This document shows, piece after piece, positions 1-9,222 of a stretch of 64,000 nt of DNA (position 1 is its first letter; the number at the start of each line of letters is the position of its first letter). This DNA comes from Prorocentrum cordatum. Its lineage: Eukaryota > Sar > Dinophyceae > Prorocentrales > Prorocentraceae. The stretch spans positions 677,259-741,258 of the forward strand of contig CAUYUJ010009446.1 of NCBI GenBank assembly GCA_963575745.1, written 5' to 3'. A program made the position numbers and the translations under genes. The notes beneath the pieces were generated by a model. The model was not told the DNA's origin. It made no database searches and saw nothing but the letters and a program-made list of their open reading frames with translations.

Positions 1-660
1 GCATATTGTCCTCGGGTGCGCGGCTGATGTGAGACCTGTTGTTCTTGAGCCTTCAGGTCGGCGGCGCGCCGAAGAGGCAAGGCAGGTGGGGCCGGGCCTC
101 TTCAGGTGGCCCTGAAGGCCTCCGACCTTCTGAAGGGCTCTCTCAGTCTTCTCCGGAGGCAGAGGCGGCTTCTCAGGAGGCTGGACGGCTTATGAGATGC
201 CGCCTTCAGAGAGGGCTTGCCCCCTCTCACGCTCCTCTCTCGCGGCGCGCCGCCGATCATTCGGAGAGGGTGCGTTTGTTGATGCGGGTTGGCACCAGGA
301 CGATCTGGCAGGGGGAAACAATTAGTGAACACTCCCCCGCTCACCCAAATTTCAAAGCTGGCACGCGCGGGGAAGACTGCGGTCGAAGTGCAACCCATTT
401 AACCCACCGCCAACATTGATCATGGGGGGGGGGATTGACAGATGCACGTGGCACGAGTGTTCGCTAATTTCTTCCCAAGCCTGTAGTCTGGGTGTGAGCG
501 GCATCTGCTTTGAAAGCGAGGCTCACACCCCAGCGCGGTTTGATTCCCAAACTTGGTTGGTTAAGGCACAGCCACAAAAGCGTGTCCCGAGTCAGCAACC
601 CTCACGAACTACTCGGGAATCCCTCTCTCGCTGAAGACTTCTCCTACAATTTAGTCAGAC
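1..660. other. No gene recognised
   Basis: Unique-looking G+C-rich sequence. The two overlapping ORFs of about 100-126 codons (39-419 on +, 102-398 on -) show no family I recognise and have no supporting signals. The only structure I see is the inverted repeat listed at 488-533. Confidence 0.4.
488..533. repeat. Inverted repeat (hairpin)
   Basis: CTGGGTGTGAGC at 488-499 is complementary to GCTCACACCCCAG at 521-533 with a one-base bulge. The loop is about 21 nt. No terminator or RNA family is implied. Confidence 0.7.
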
Positions 661-983
661 TCTGTGCTCTCGCCTGAGACGTCCTCGCAACTTACTCAGG
701 CATCGCGCTCTCCCTCCCCAATCAGGAGTCGCGGTCTTACCTGGATACCTCTCTCCTCGACGCTGGCTCCCCGGCTGCTCCCATCCGTTAAGTTGCTGCC
801 CTGCATCCCATCCCGCGGAGCTCCCTCATCTTCCCTTTTTACCTAACAGCGAAGACTGATAGGTTTCTAGTGGTGTCAAAAGAGAGCATCATGACTCCTC
901 AGGGGGGTCTGGGCGGGACCCGGGGCGGCTGCCGCCGAAGCCGAAATCGCTTGGGACATCCTCGCGAAATCGCTCTTGGCGCT

Positions 984-1310
984 CCCAGAACTCCATTCCC
1001 GGGCCACATTTTGAATGCCCGGAGCCAACTGTAGGCCACTTCGTGCTCTTCGACTTCCCAGAACTCCATTCCCGGGCCACATTTTGGATGCCCGGAGCCA
1101 ACTGTAGGCCACTTCGTGGTCTTCGAGTTCCCAGAACTCCATTCCCGGGCCACATTTTGGATGCCCGGAGCCAACTGTAGGCCACTTCGTGGTCTTCGAG
1201 TTCCCAGAACTCCATTCCTGGGCATGATTTTGAATGCCCGGAGCCAACTGTAGGCCACTTCGTGTTCTTCGAGTTCCCAGAACTCCATTCCCGGGCCACA
1301 TTTTGAATGC
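984..1310. repeat. 73-bp tandem repeat, about 4.5 copies
   Basis: CCCAGAACTCCATTCC recurs at 984, 1057, 1130, 1203 and 1276, exactly 73 bp apart, with few substitutions. The last copy is cut off by the GAGGCT repeat. Because 73 is not a multiple of 3 and the unit has no stop in any minus frame, three overlapping minus-strand ORFs of 129-253 codons run through it. I read these as products of the periodicity. Confidence 0.95.
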
Positions 1311-1605
1311 TGAGGCAGGCTGAGGCTGAGGCTGAGGCAGGCTGAGGCTGAGGCAGGCTGAGGCTGAGGCCGAGGCTGAAGGCAGACTGAGGCTGAGGCT
1401 GAAGCAGGCTGAGGCTGAGGCTGAGGCAGGCTGAGGCTGAGGCTGAGGCAGGCTGATGCTGAGGCAGGCTGAGGCTGAGGCTGAGGCTGATGCAGGCTGA
1501 GGCTGAGGCTGAGGCTGAGAGGCTGAGGCAGACTGAGGCTGAGGCTGAGGCTGAGGCTGAGGCAGGCTGAGGCTGAGGCTGAGGCAGGCTGAGGCTGAGG
1601 CTGTG
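1311..1605. repeat. GAGGCT hexanucleotide microsatellite
   Basis: About 290 bp of GAGGCT/GAGGCA units, interrupted by GAGGCAGGCT variants. It starts directly at the broken last copy of the 73-bp repeat. On the minus strand it reads as a Ser/Ala/Gln/Pro repeat. Confidence 0.95.
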
Positions 1606-2012
1606 ACTGTGACTGCCGTTGCCACTGCGACTGTCATCGCGAATGCGACTACGACTGCGAGAACAGCAGAATTCTAAAACTGGATTCTCATCTGAATCGT
1701 AAGGGGAATGCTTCCAGATATGCTCCTACACATCGCTGTTAGGTTGCTTTGCCGGGATAATTTCTTTTCGAATAACAAAAAGCGGCATGCAAAATAAGCT
1801 TTTGAAGCTCCGCGTGGACTTCCTGGATCTTTGCTGGGCCCCCCTGACGGCGCCAGGGGCGGCCGTTCCTCCCTTTCAATTCCCCCGTTCCTCCCTTTCT
1901 CCTTCCCACCTCCCGCACTCCCTCCCGCACCCCTCTCCGCATCCCGAATCCCCCAGGCATTACATAGTACTCGTGCACAGGGGTTCTTTCTCGTGCGTCT
2001 AAGGAGTTGTGA

Positions 2013-2300
2013 GAGTCTGCCGAGGTTTCGCCTGGCGGGCGGCCGTCGGCGACTCGTGGGCGCCCCGTGCGCTTGGCGGATCCGCCGAGGTTTCGCCCGG
2101 TGGGCGTCTCGTGGGCGCCCAGTGCGCTGGCCGGGTCTTCAGAGGTTTCGCTCGGTGGGCGGCCGTGGGCGCACAGTGCGCTGGCTGGGTCTGCCGAGGT
2201 GTCGCCCGGTGGGCGCCTCGTGGGCGCCTCGTATGCGCCCAGTGCGCCGGGCGGGTCTCCCGCTGTCTTGCCTGGCGGCCGCGGGAGCACCGTGGGCGTC
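2013..2300. repeat. Diverged tandem repeat of about 60 bp, 5 copies
   Basis: The landmark CGAGGTTTCGCC and variants falls at 2021, 2086, 2141, 2195 and 2261, each followed by GTGGGCG and GTGCGCTGG motifs. Spacing varies between 54 and 66 bp, so indels have accumulated. ORFs in several frames pass through and are not credible genes. Confidence 0.85.
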
Positions 2301-2324
2301 TCGCGCTGCCTGCACTACAGTGCC

Positions 2325-2575
2325 CGCATCACATAGCTTGCAACACTTTGCCAACACCTCACAGCCTGAAGCCGCATAGATTGCACGGCACAGCTTTCAC
2401 CCCGCAGCTCAAGCCACATAGTTTGCACCACATTGCGTGCACCACACGTTAGCTTGCACCTCACACAGCCTGCACCATATTGCTTGAGCTTGCACCGTGC
2501 ACACAGTGCACCACATTGCTTGCAGCGCACGTAGCTTGCACCACATGTATTGCACAACACAGCCTACAGCTTGTG
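2325..2575. repeat. Degenerate CACATAGCTTGCA repeat
   Basis: Short motifs CACATAGCTTGCA, CACATTGCTTGCA and CACAGCCTGCA recur roughly every 20-35 bp with many substitutions. Confidence 0.75.
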
Positions 2576-2715
2576 GCGCCGTGGCCGCGCGCGCAGCGAC
2601 GCGGCGGAGTCAGGCAGCGATGTCGAGGAGCGCCCGAACGCTGCAGAAGGCCAGCTGCAGCCGGGCACTCCGGCAGCCCAGCGGGGCCACAGCACATAGC
2701 CTCTCCCCCCCGCCA

Positions 2716-2917
2716 CACACACACACGCACGGCACGCACTTACGGCACGCATGCACGCACGCACGGCACGCACGGCACGCACGGCACGCACGGCACGCAC
2801 GCACTGCACGCACGCACGCACAGCACGCACGGCACGCACGCACGCACACGCGCACCCGCACACACACACAGACACACAGACACACAGACACACACACACA
2901 GACGCACAGACACACAC

Positions 2918-2958
<41 letters not shown>

Positions 2959-2965
2959 TACACGC

Positions 2966-3008
<43 letters not shown>

Positions 3009-3079
3009 CGCACGCACGCCCGCACGCCCGCCCACGCCCACGCCCACGCCCACGCCCACGCACGCACGCACGCACGCAC

Positions 3080-3110
<31 letters not shown>

Positions 3111-3112
3111 TT
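2716..3112. repeat. CACG/CACA compound microsatellite
   Basis: Runs of GCACGCACG, then CAGACACA, CATACA, (CA)n, CCACGC and finally (CA)n again. Five long ORFs on both strands (125-265 codons) exist only because this tract lacks stops; they are rejected as genes. Confidence 0.98.
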
Positions 3113-3329
3113 GCAGGAACTTGTGTAAGGTCCACGTGATCATCTGCGTAATTAGGCCTTCTCTTACCCCATCTGGGTTGACCCACGAGCTTTCTGAAGC
3201 CAGAGTCCGAGGGGATGCGTTCATAGAAGAGTGCGGGTGCAGGCGAGAGGGAGAAACATGTGAGGGTCAAAGGAATTGGTTACACCAGCTGTAAGTACGG
3301 TGGGGGCGTTGGTTAAGGAATGTGCGCAG

Positions 3330-3545
3330 GTCCAGCCCGCTTCGCCTGAGACATCCTCGCAAGTCGGGACTCCGGGATGCTGTGCGCGAGGTGGTCTGGT
3401 GCGTCTCGCCTGAAACATCCTCGCAACTCTGGGTTCCTTGAAGATGTGCGTGGTCCCACTCGTTTCGCTTGAAACATCCTTGCAACTCTGGGCTCTCAGA
3501 AAATGTGCGCGAGGTGGTCTGGCGCGTTTCGCTTGAGAAATCCTC
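3330..3545. repeat. Tandem repeat of about 62 bp, 4 copies
   Basis: TCGCCTGAGACATCCTCGCA and variants start at 3342, 3406, 3465 and 3529 (spacing 64, 59, 64). Single related motifs also occur near 669 and 948, so the unit is dispersed as well as tandem. Confidence 0.85.
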
Positions 3546-3589
3546 ACGAATGGACTCTGTTGCTGCCAGCAGTACTCCCCGCTCCGCGC

Positions 3590-4030
3590 CGCAAGGCACC
3601 CGCGACCCGCCCAGCGACCCGCCCGCAACCTGTCCCGCGATCCACCCGTGGCTCGCCTGGCGAGCCACCCGTGGCCGTCCCGTCGGCCCATCCGCATCCT
3701 TTCCCGCGTCAGGCCAGCCACCCGCGCACGACCCTCCTGCGACCCGCCGTGCGACCCGCCCGCGGTTCGCTCCGCGACCTGCTCGCACCCCGCCCGCGAC
3801 GAGTGATCCGCCCGCGACCCGCGCCCGCTGTGACCCACCCGCGCAGGCCTGCGACGGGCTGCTTCTCACTGGCCTTGGCGAGCGCCACTGTGTGTTCCCG
3901 CCCTCGCGACCCGTTGACGCCCCGCACCGCGACCCACCCACGTGGTCTTGAATCAGAGCATCTGCGCTTGCGGGAGGCTGTTTTACGTGCGGCGTCGTGC
4001 GACCCGCCCACGACCCGCGCCCTCTCACTC
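3590..4030. repeat. CGACCCGCC-rich low-complexity tract
   Basis: Degenerate recurrence of CGACCCGCCC and CGACCCGC over about 440 bp, ending just before the BBS4 5' region. ORFs on both strands pass through it and are treated as compositional artefacts. Confidence 0.7.
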
Positions 4031-4099
4031 TTCTCCGCAAGTGCGGGATGCTACGTACGCGTGCTTACACTGAGTCAAGTTCTTTCCCGAAGTATCCCG

Positions 4100-4127
4100 T
4101 CGCTGTCGTCCCCCTCCTCCCGAAGAG
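4100..4127 (+). promoter_or_regulatory. Possible spliced-leader trans-splice acceptor of BBS4
   Basis: A pyrimidine-rich run (CGCTGTCGTCCCCCTCCTCC) is followed by AAGAG, giving candidate AG acceptors at 4124-4127, about 9 nt before the BBS4 ATG. Dinoflagellate mRNAs receive a 22-nt leader at such sites. This is inferred from position and composition; no relict leader is present here. Confidence 0.35.
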
Positions 4128-4135
4128 GTTGAGCC

Positions 4136-5880
4136 ATGGCCAGTGCCCCCAACAACGGAGCGGCATCTGCCGAGGGCCAGGCGTCTAAGTCCTCTAGGGC
4201 GCCGCCGCCTGGCGGCTTCTCGCTGAGATCGCAGGCCCAGACGCGCGAGAAGAAGAACTGGCTGCTCAACCTACTGTACGTGCGGCAGGAGTTCAAGGAG
4301 TGCCTGGAGGTAGTCGAGGAGCAGCTGCGCGAGTCCAACGGTATGTGCGAGTACGCTATATACGTGAAGGCGCTCATCCGTCGGCAGGAGGGCCAGGTGC
4401 AGGAGTCGCTGCAGCTGTTCCAGGCCTTCGCACGGGCGAGCGAAGAGAGGACAGGGGCAGGAGGAGGAGGAGGAGGAGGAGGAGTCACTGCTGCGTCCAT
4501 CCCAGGCTGCGACGTGCATAAACCCACGCAACGTGCACAACCTGAAGCAGGTGGGCCGCAGCCTCTACCTGCTCGGCAAGCACGGCGCAGCCATCGAGGT
4601 GTATGACGAGGCCCAGAGACTTTCGCCAGACGACTGGGAGATATCCAGCTGCCTGCGGCAAGTGCCGCCACAGTGCGAGCCCAGTGCTCTCGGAGGCAAC
4701 TGTTCGAGGGGAGACAGGAGGACACGACGAGACGAGGAGGGGGTCGATGCATGAGGGTGGGTCCAGCCCTGGGGGCGGGTGGTCTTGGGGAATGGTATTG
4801 GGTCTCTACCAGACAAACCCTGCCAGTCTACCACGCTGCAACCTTCCAGAGGGCACGGTGGCGGATGGCACAACAAGGGCTTGTGCCACATGTACTTGAG
4901 GCAGTACGAGAACTGCGTGGACTGCTTCACGAAGGCGAACGCCATCCAGCGACACGACGTGACCTTCATGCAGCTGGGCAAGGTTTTCGCAGTGCAGGAG
5001 GACTACAAGTCGGCCATCGACGTGTACACCGAGGCGCTAGAGTTCTCTCCCGAGAACGCTGAGCTGCTGACGACACTGGGCATCCTGTATCTGAGGGAGC
5101 GCGACAACATGAAGGCGTTCGAGTATCTTGGCAACGCCCTCACCCACGACCCAAAGAATGCCAAGACTATCCTGGCTGCGGGATCGATCATCCAGGACCA
5201 CTCCGACATGGACGTGGCCCTTGTCAAGTACCGGGTGGCGGCCGTTCAGACCCCGAACTCCGCCCAGTTGTGGAACAACGTGGGCATGTGCTTCTTCGGC
5301 AAGACCAAGTATGTCGCAGCCATCGCTTGCCTGAAGAGAGCCCTGTACCTCGATCCTTTCGAGTGGATCATCTCATATAATTTGGGCTTGGTGCACTTGA
5401 GCACCGGCCAGTATGCGTCTGCTTTCCATTTCTTTTCTGCCAGCATCAACTTAAAGCCAGATTGGCCTTCGTCCTACATGTACCTCGCCATCACCCTGTC
5501 CCGCCTCGAGGACTTCGCCAACGCATGCAGCGCATACGAGAAAGCGATAGATATGGACACAGATCACATGTTCCACCTCAATTTCGCAATAACGCTGCTG
5601 AACAACGGCGACACCGTGGAGGCCAGGAAGCAACTTACGGGAGGGATGGGGGCGGGAAGGAGAGGAAAGAGGGACGAGGGGAGGGGAGGGGAGGGACGCT
5701 GCGGAGGCTAGAAATCAGTTCGCGTTGTTCGAGACCGCCTTCTCGCAGCTGGACGAGGAACAAAGGGTCGCCACCCTCAGCCCTGGGACCCCCGTAGGGT
5801 CCTTCACCTTGCCCTCGTCCTCGCTCGGCTCCTGCTCGTCTTCGTCCTTCTCGTCCTCACCGTCCTCCGTTGACATTTGA
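4136..5880 (+). CDS. BBS4: BBS4, TPR subunit of the BBSome (4 exons)
   Basis: Encodes a Bardet-Biedl syndrome 4 homologue. In the BBSome coat this TPR protein helps move membrane proteins into and out of cilia. My model is exons 4136-4423, 4506-4648, 4850-5621 and 5707-5880, about 458 codons, a little shorter than the vertebrate protein. Residues 1-38 are low-complexity. KKNWLLNLLYVR (39-50) and CEYAIYVKALIRRQEG (71-86) match the conserved N-terminus. LLGKHGAAIEVYDEA and SPENAELLTTLGILYL are TPR helices, and WNNVGMCFFGKTKYVAAI (near 284) is close to the animal sequence. Exon 4 gives QFALFETAFSQLDEE, then a Ser-rich tail to the TGA at 5878. ATG 4136 is the first in frame before the conserved block. 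The exon 2/3 join is the least certain: my choice adds a short Gly/His-rich insert before WHNKG. All junctions need cDNA. Confidence 0.95.
4424..4505 (+). other. BBS4 intron 1 (GC donor, 82 bp)
   Basis: Exon 1 ends CCAG before GC, and the intron ends CCCAG before GC, so CCAGGC is repeated at both boundaries. Removing 4424-4505 joins LQLFQ to AATCINPRN in frame (phase 0). It contains a (GGA)n run. Paired AG-ending repeats and GC donors are typical of dinoflagellate introns. Confidence 0.8.
4649..4849 (+). other. BBS4 intron 2, related to a second genomic copy
   Basis: The boundary is chosen after CCAG on both sides (4645-4648 and 4846-4849), giving an intron starting CTGCC and ending CCAG. 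About the first 75 bp match 53992-54070 at roughly 80 percent, including a 22-base identical stretch that begins 7 nt before the intron and runs into it. The exact donor is uncertain; a few bases upstream would also fit. Confidence 0.6.
5622..5706 (+). other. BBS4 intron 3 (GC donor, 85 bp)
   Basis: GGAGGC occurs across both boundaries: GTGGAG before GCCAGG, and GCGGAG before GCTAGA. Removal joins GDTVE to ARNQFALFE in frame, restoring the conserved C-terminal region. Without splicing, the ORF stops at 5711 after a purine-rich Gly/Arg stretch. The interior is almost all purine on the + strand. Confidence 0.85.
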
Positions 5881-7540
5881 GCTCGAGCCCGGCTTGCGAC
5901 GGCTATCCTAGTTCTTAGTTGCATGTTTCATTTCGTGAGCGGCGCGTTTTCCAAACATGTGGACGCTTGATGTCATGGTGCTGGCTATCGCCATTGGCGC
6001 ACGTCTTTCTTTTTTGACGAAGCGGGCGCTTCCACCCCCCTTATGCGCTCATGATGATATCGCAGTCCCGTGTGCGCGTCATTCTTGCAAACTTTCCCAG
6101 ATGCACGCATGTCACCGAGGAAGCGCATGGCCATTCCCGTCCCGATCAGGTCTGTAGTTTTCTTCGTCTCGGTAGTGCTGATGCTGCACGCAGTTGTGGG
6201 TGCACCAACCGCGAGCAACGTCCATGTCTGCGCCCAGTTTCAGAGGAGGTCAAGGTACCCATCAGGCCCGTAGACCCCACGCTGCCGAGGAGCTCGCGCT
6301 CTCGCACCTCGAGCGTGATGAGCCAGATTGCGGAGCTGCCTCTTCTTCCTGCACGCCTGGAGCAGTGTGAAGAAGGCAGCCTTGAAGATGTCCACAGCTA
6401 CGGCAGGTTCGCGTCGTGTCGGCGCAGCGGCGACCCCGGCGCGGGAGCTCGAGATTGAACGCCGGCAGTGGCCCAGAATCGGCCAGGACCGAACGACCTG
6501 GCGGTCGTAGAGCCGCCGATCGTTCAAGGTTGGTCGATCCACGCGGTTGCGGCAACTGACGCCGAGGTCGTCACTGGACAAACCCACCGTACCCGAGCAG
6601 TTGTGCGCGCACCAGCAGGGCAGTGACGCCGCGCTGCGGTCGCTCGAGAAGCAGGACAAGGAGATTGCAGCAGGGAGGGTGGACGAGGTTGCTCTGCCTC
6701 TTCTTCCGCCTCCTCGGCATGAGCCGCTGCACCCTTGAAGGGTCCGATCGAGAGAGAACAAGAAGAGGAACCGACGCGAGGAGCTCACTGTCGACGCGGG
6801 CGAGCCCCAGCATGCTCATACTGCCTCGGGGTGCAGTTGCGATGGAAGATTGCAGAACTCGAGAAAGGAACAACTGCATCACCGTAAACTTTCGGAGCTC
6901 CGCGCGGACTTCCGATATGGTTATGACGTTTTGTGTTTCTCTAATAAAGTGGAAGCGGGGAAACGAGCAGTTGAACTTACCAGCCTGTGCCTGAAATCTC
7001 CGAGCAGGAGGAGAGCGAGCAGCTGGATGCCGCAAAAGATCTTGGCCCTGCTGCTGCTGAGGCGGGTGACGAGGCCGATGCGATCTTCCGGGAGGTCATC
7101 CTGTTGACTGTGAAAGAACCCATGAGACAACATTGGGCAGAATATCCATCCGACATGGCGGTTGCGTGCGAAAGTAACGTCATGCCCACAGTTGACTGGC
7201 CGCTAACGCCGATGGAGCGCGCAGAGTGGAGCTCCGACCGCAATTCTTATGACTGTGTTCACCACTGCCGTGATTATGAATATCGCCAAGCAGCGAGAGA
7301 TTGATGCACACATTAGTCTGCTGCGAGCCCAGGGGCTGGGGGGAAGTGACAGGGGGCAGGCCTTCTCAGAAGGCGGCAAGGCTTCTCGGAAGCCCTGGGG
7401 CCTTCCGAGAAGCCGCCTGCGTCTTCGGAGAAGGCTTAGAATGCTTCGGAGATGGCCGGAGGCCTTCTGAGCCTCATGAGAGGGCACGGCCCCTCTGCCT
7501 TGAAAGCTACGATGTCCAGTGAGGCCTCCCTCTCTCGCCG
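5881..7540. other. Intergenic stretch, no recognised gene
   Basis: Downstream of BBS4. It has several ORFs of 60-180 codons on both strands, none matching a family I know. A short acidic ORF is listed separately. No repeat structure is seen before the TCC/TCG tract at 7545. Confidence 0.4.
6987..7304 (+). CDS. Small acidic ORF, unknown
   Basis: 106 codons starting MPEISEQEESEQLDAAKD, then an Ala/Glu-rich segment (AAAEAGDEADAIFREVI) that could be helical. It is not low-complexity and ends in an ordinary stop. I recognise no domain and see no intron or acceptor signal. It could be one exon of a longer gene or chance. Confidence 0.15.
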   Translation: MPEISEQEESEQLDAAKDLGPAAAEAGDEADAIFREVILLTVKEPMRQHWAEYPSDMAVACESNVMPTVDWPLTPMERAEWSSDRNSYDCVHHCRDYEYRQAARD

Positions 7541-7544
7541 GGCA

Positions 7545-7800
7545 CTACTCCTCCTCCTCCTCCTCTTCCTCCTCCTCATCCTCCTCCTCCTCCTCGTTTT
7601 CCTTCTCCACCTCATCCTCTTGCTCGTCGTCTGCGTCTTTGTCTCGTCATCGTCCTCGTCCTCGTCCTCGTCCTCTGTCCTCGTCGTCGTCGTCGTCATC
7701 CTCGTCCTCTTCCTTGTCCTCGTCGTTCTCGTCGTCGTGCTTGTCGCAAAATCCTCATCGTCGTCGTCCTCGTCGTCGCGCTCGTCGCAAATCCTCATCC

Positions 7801-7832
<32 letters not shown>

Positions 7833-7855
7833 GTCGTCGTCGTCTCCTGCCCGTG
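7545..7855. repeat. TCC/TCG pyrimidine-rich microsatellite
   Basis: About 310 bp of TCCTCC, CTCGTC and TCGTCG units, with some internal duplication (CGCAAATCCTCATC recurs). ORFs here are poly-Ser, poly-Leu/Val or acidic on the opposite strand. Confidence 0.95.
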
Positions 7856-8242
7856 CCGAGGAGCAGAAGGGCGCCGACCCGGAGGTCCAGGAGCAGCGGC
7901 AGCTGCTGCAGGGACTGCTCTCCGCCGCCAAGTAGCGCGCACCGCGGCCCTGCTGGCGTCGGGGCCCCTTGCCTCGCGGTGGGCGCCAGTCGCCATGAGT
8001 CGGCGACTACAATGGGTGTGGTTGCGCCGGGGTGTGGTGCGCGATCGGCGCCGTTGGGGATTAGCGGGTCACCACGTTGCGCCAAGTTTTTGATGAGCCC
8101 TCGTCGGGGCGCGGCAGATATCTCTGTCGAGGTCCTCGCCCGCCCCCCCAGGCGCGGGTCGCCAGCCACACCCTTTGCAAAGAACGCCCCTCGGAATCGC
8201 CGAATGAAGCTGGGCTGCGCTCAGACAGCCCCCCGGGTAGTC

Positions 8243-8392
8243 CTGGCTGGCCTCAAGAGGTCCCCCGAGTAGTCTGAGGCGGTCTTAACACCTTCGCGCC
8301 GCCTGCACCGGAGCCTTGGGACGCTCCGCGCCCCAGGGTTGAGGTGTTGAGACCGCTTTTGGCTACTCGGGGGGCCTGTTGAGGCCAGCCGG
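8243..8392. repeat. Fold-back element with 51-bp arms
   Basis: Positions 8243-8293 are the reverse complement of 8342-8392 with about 8 mismatches in 51, half clustered at TCTGAG versus CCAAAA. The loop is about 48 bp. Matching segments include GGCTGGCCTCAA, CCCCGAGTAG and GCGGTCTTAACACCT. It resembles a MITE or other fold-back element. A 16-bp tandem duplication containing ACGGGTCCTGAGG lies nearby at about 8448-8476. Confidence 0.85.
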
Positions 8393-8939
8393 CGCTACCT
8401 TGGTCGGCTGTCTGTTCGCAGCCCGCAGTCTTGCCACATGAAGCCGACGGGTCCTGAGGGAAACGGGTCCTGAGGTTTCTCGCCGCTTTGGGCTCCTCGG
8501 AGCCCTTCACGTGCTCCGGGACTGCCAGACAGCGATCAGGACGAAGAGCTGGTCCCAGGGAAGGCCCCTGGATTTCCAGGGCCCGCGTCCCTCGGGGCCC
8601 GCTTGCTTCATGCCAAGGCAGGGCCCCAACAGAAGCCAGGACTCTGCACGCCAGTACTTCGCCAGACCCAGCCGGCAAATAACGCAGGATGGAGAACGTT
8701 TCGGCCCAGGCCTGCACTGCTGGAATCTGTCCACATTCTCCGTTTCGGAGTCGTGCCTTGGGATCTCGAGGAGTCGTGGATATTACCCCAAGTCCCCGGG
8801 ACACGATCCCGCGGCAGTGGATGTGGGCGTATTTTGTCTGCGCAGTACTCTTGCAGCTTTACCGTGCGTGCCAGTGCCCTGGTTGATCAAAAGTCCCCGT
8901 GTACGGGGCCCTGAGGACGAGGTTTCGCGCTCCCGCGCG

Positions 8940-9104
8940 CATCTCCCTGCCTCTCCCGCTGCTGCTCCACCTCCTCCTGCTCCTCCCTCTTCTGCTGTTC
9001 CTCCTGCTCTTCCTCCTCCTCCTCCTCCTCCTCCTCCTCCTCCTCCTCATGCTGCTGCTTCTCCTCCTCCTCCTCCTCCTCTTTTTCCTCCTCCTCCTCC
9101 TCCC
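8940..9104. repeat. CTC pyrimidine tract upstream of the spliced leader
   Basis: Nearly pure pyrimidine on the + strand, mostly CTC/TCC, ending directly before the leader at 9105. Besides being a microsatellite, it is placed where a trans-splice polypyrimidine tract would lie for the AG inside the leader (9110-9111). Confidence 0.9.
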
Positions 9105-9184
9105 GCCGTAGCCATTTTGGCTCAAGCCATTTTGGCTCAAGCCATTTCGGCTAAGAGTCACAGGCTCAAGCAATTTCGCCTGGG
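9105..9184 (+). other. Dinoflagellate spliced leader plus tandem relict leaders
   Basis: G at 9105 is followed by CCGTAG and then CCATTTTGGCTCAAG (to 9126), which is the complete 22-nt DinoSL. Next comes an exact 15-nt truncated leader CCATTTTGGCTCAAG (9127-9141). After that are CCATTTCGGCTAAG (9142-9155), a segment ending GGCTCAAG (9156-9170) and CAATTTCGCCTGGG (9171-9184), each more diverged. The 15-nt length equals the leader after its internal AG, as expected if a retroposed mRNA was trans-spliced again inside the old leader. Known in dinoflagellates as a mark of recycled cDNA. Confidence 0.95.
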
Positions 9185-9222
9185 CTCGGAAGGGCGGGCG
9201 CGATCGGCGGCCGCCGCCCAGC

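Noticed and set aside
535-560. tRNA T-arm-like GTTTGATTCCCAAAC
   Set aside because: It forms a small hairpin but there is no acceptor, D or anticodon arm at the required distances.
2497-3294. Long ORFs on both strands (up to 265 codons)
   Set aside because: They run through CA/CACG microsatellites that lack stop codons in most frames; predicted products are His/Thr or Cys/Val polymers.
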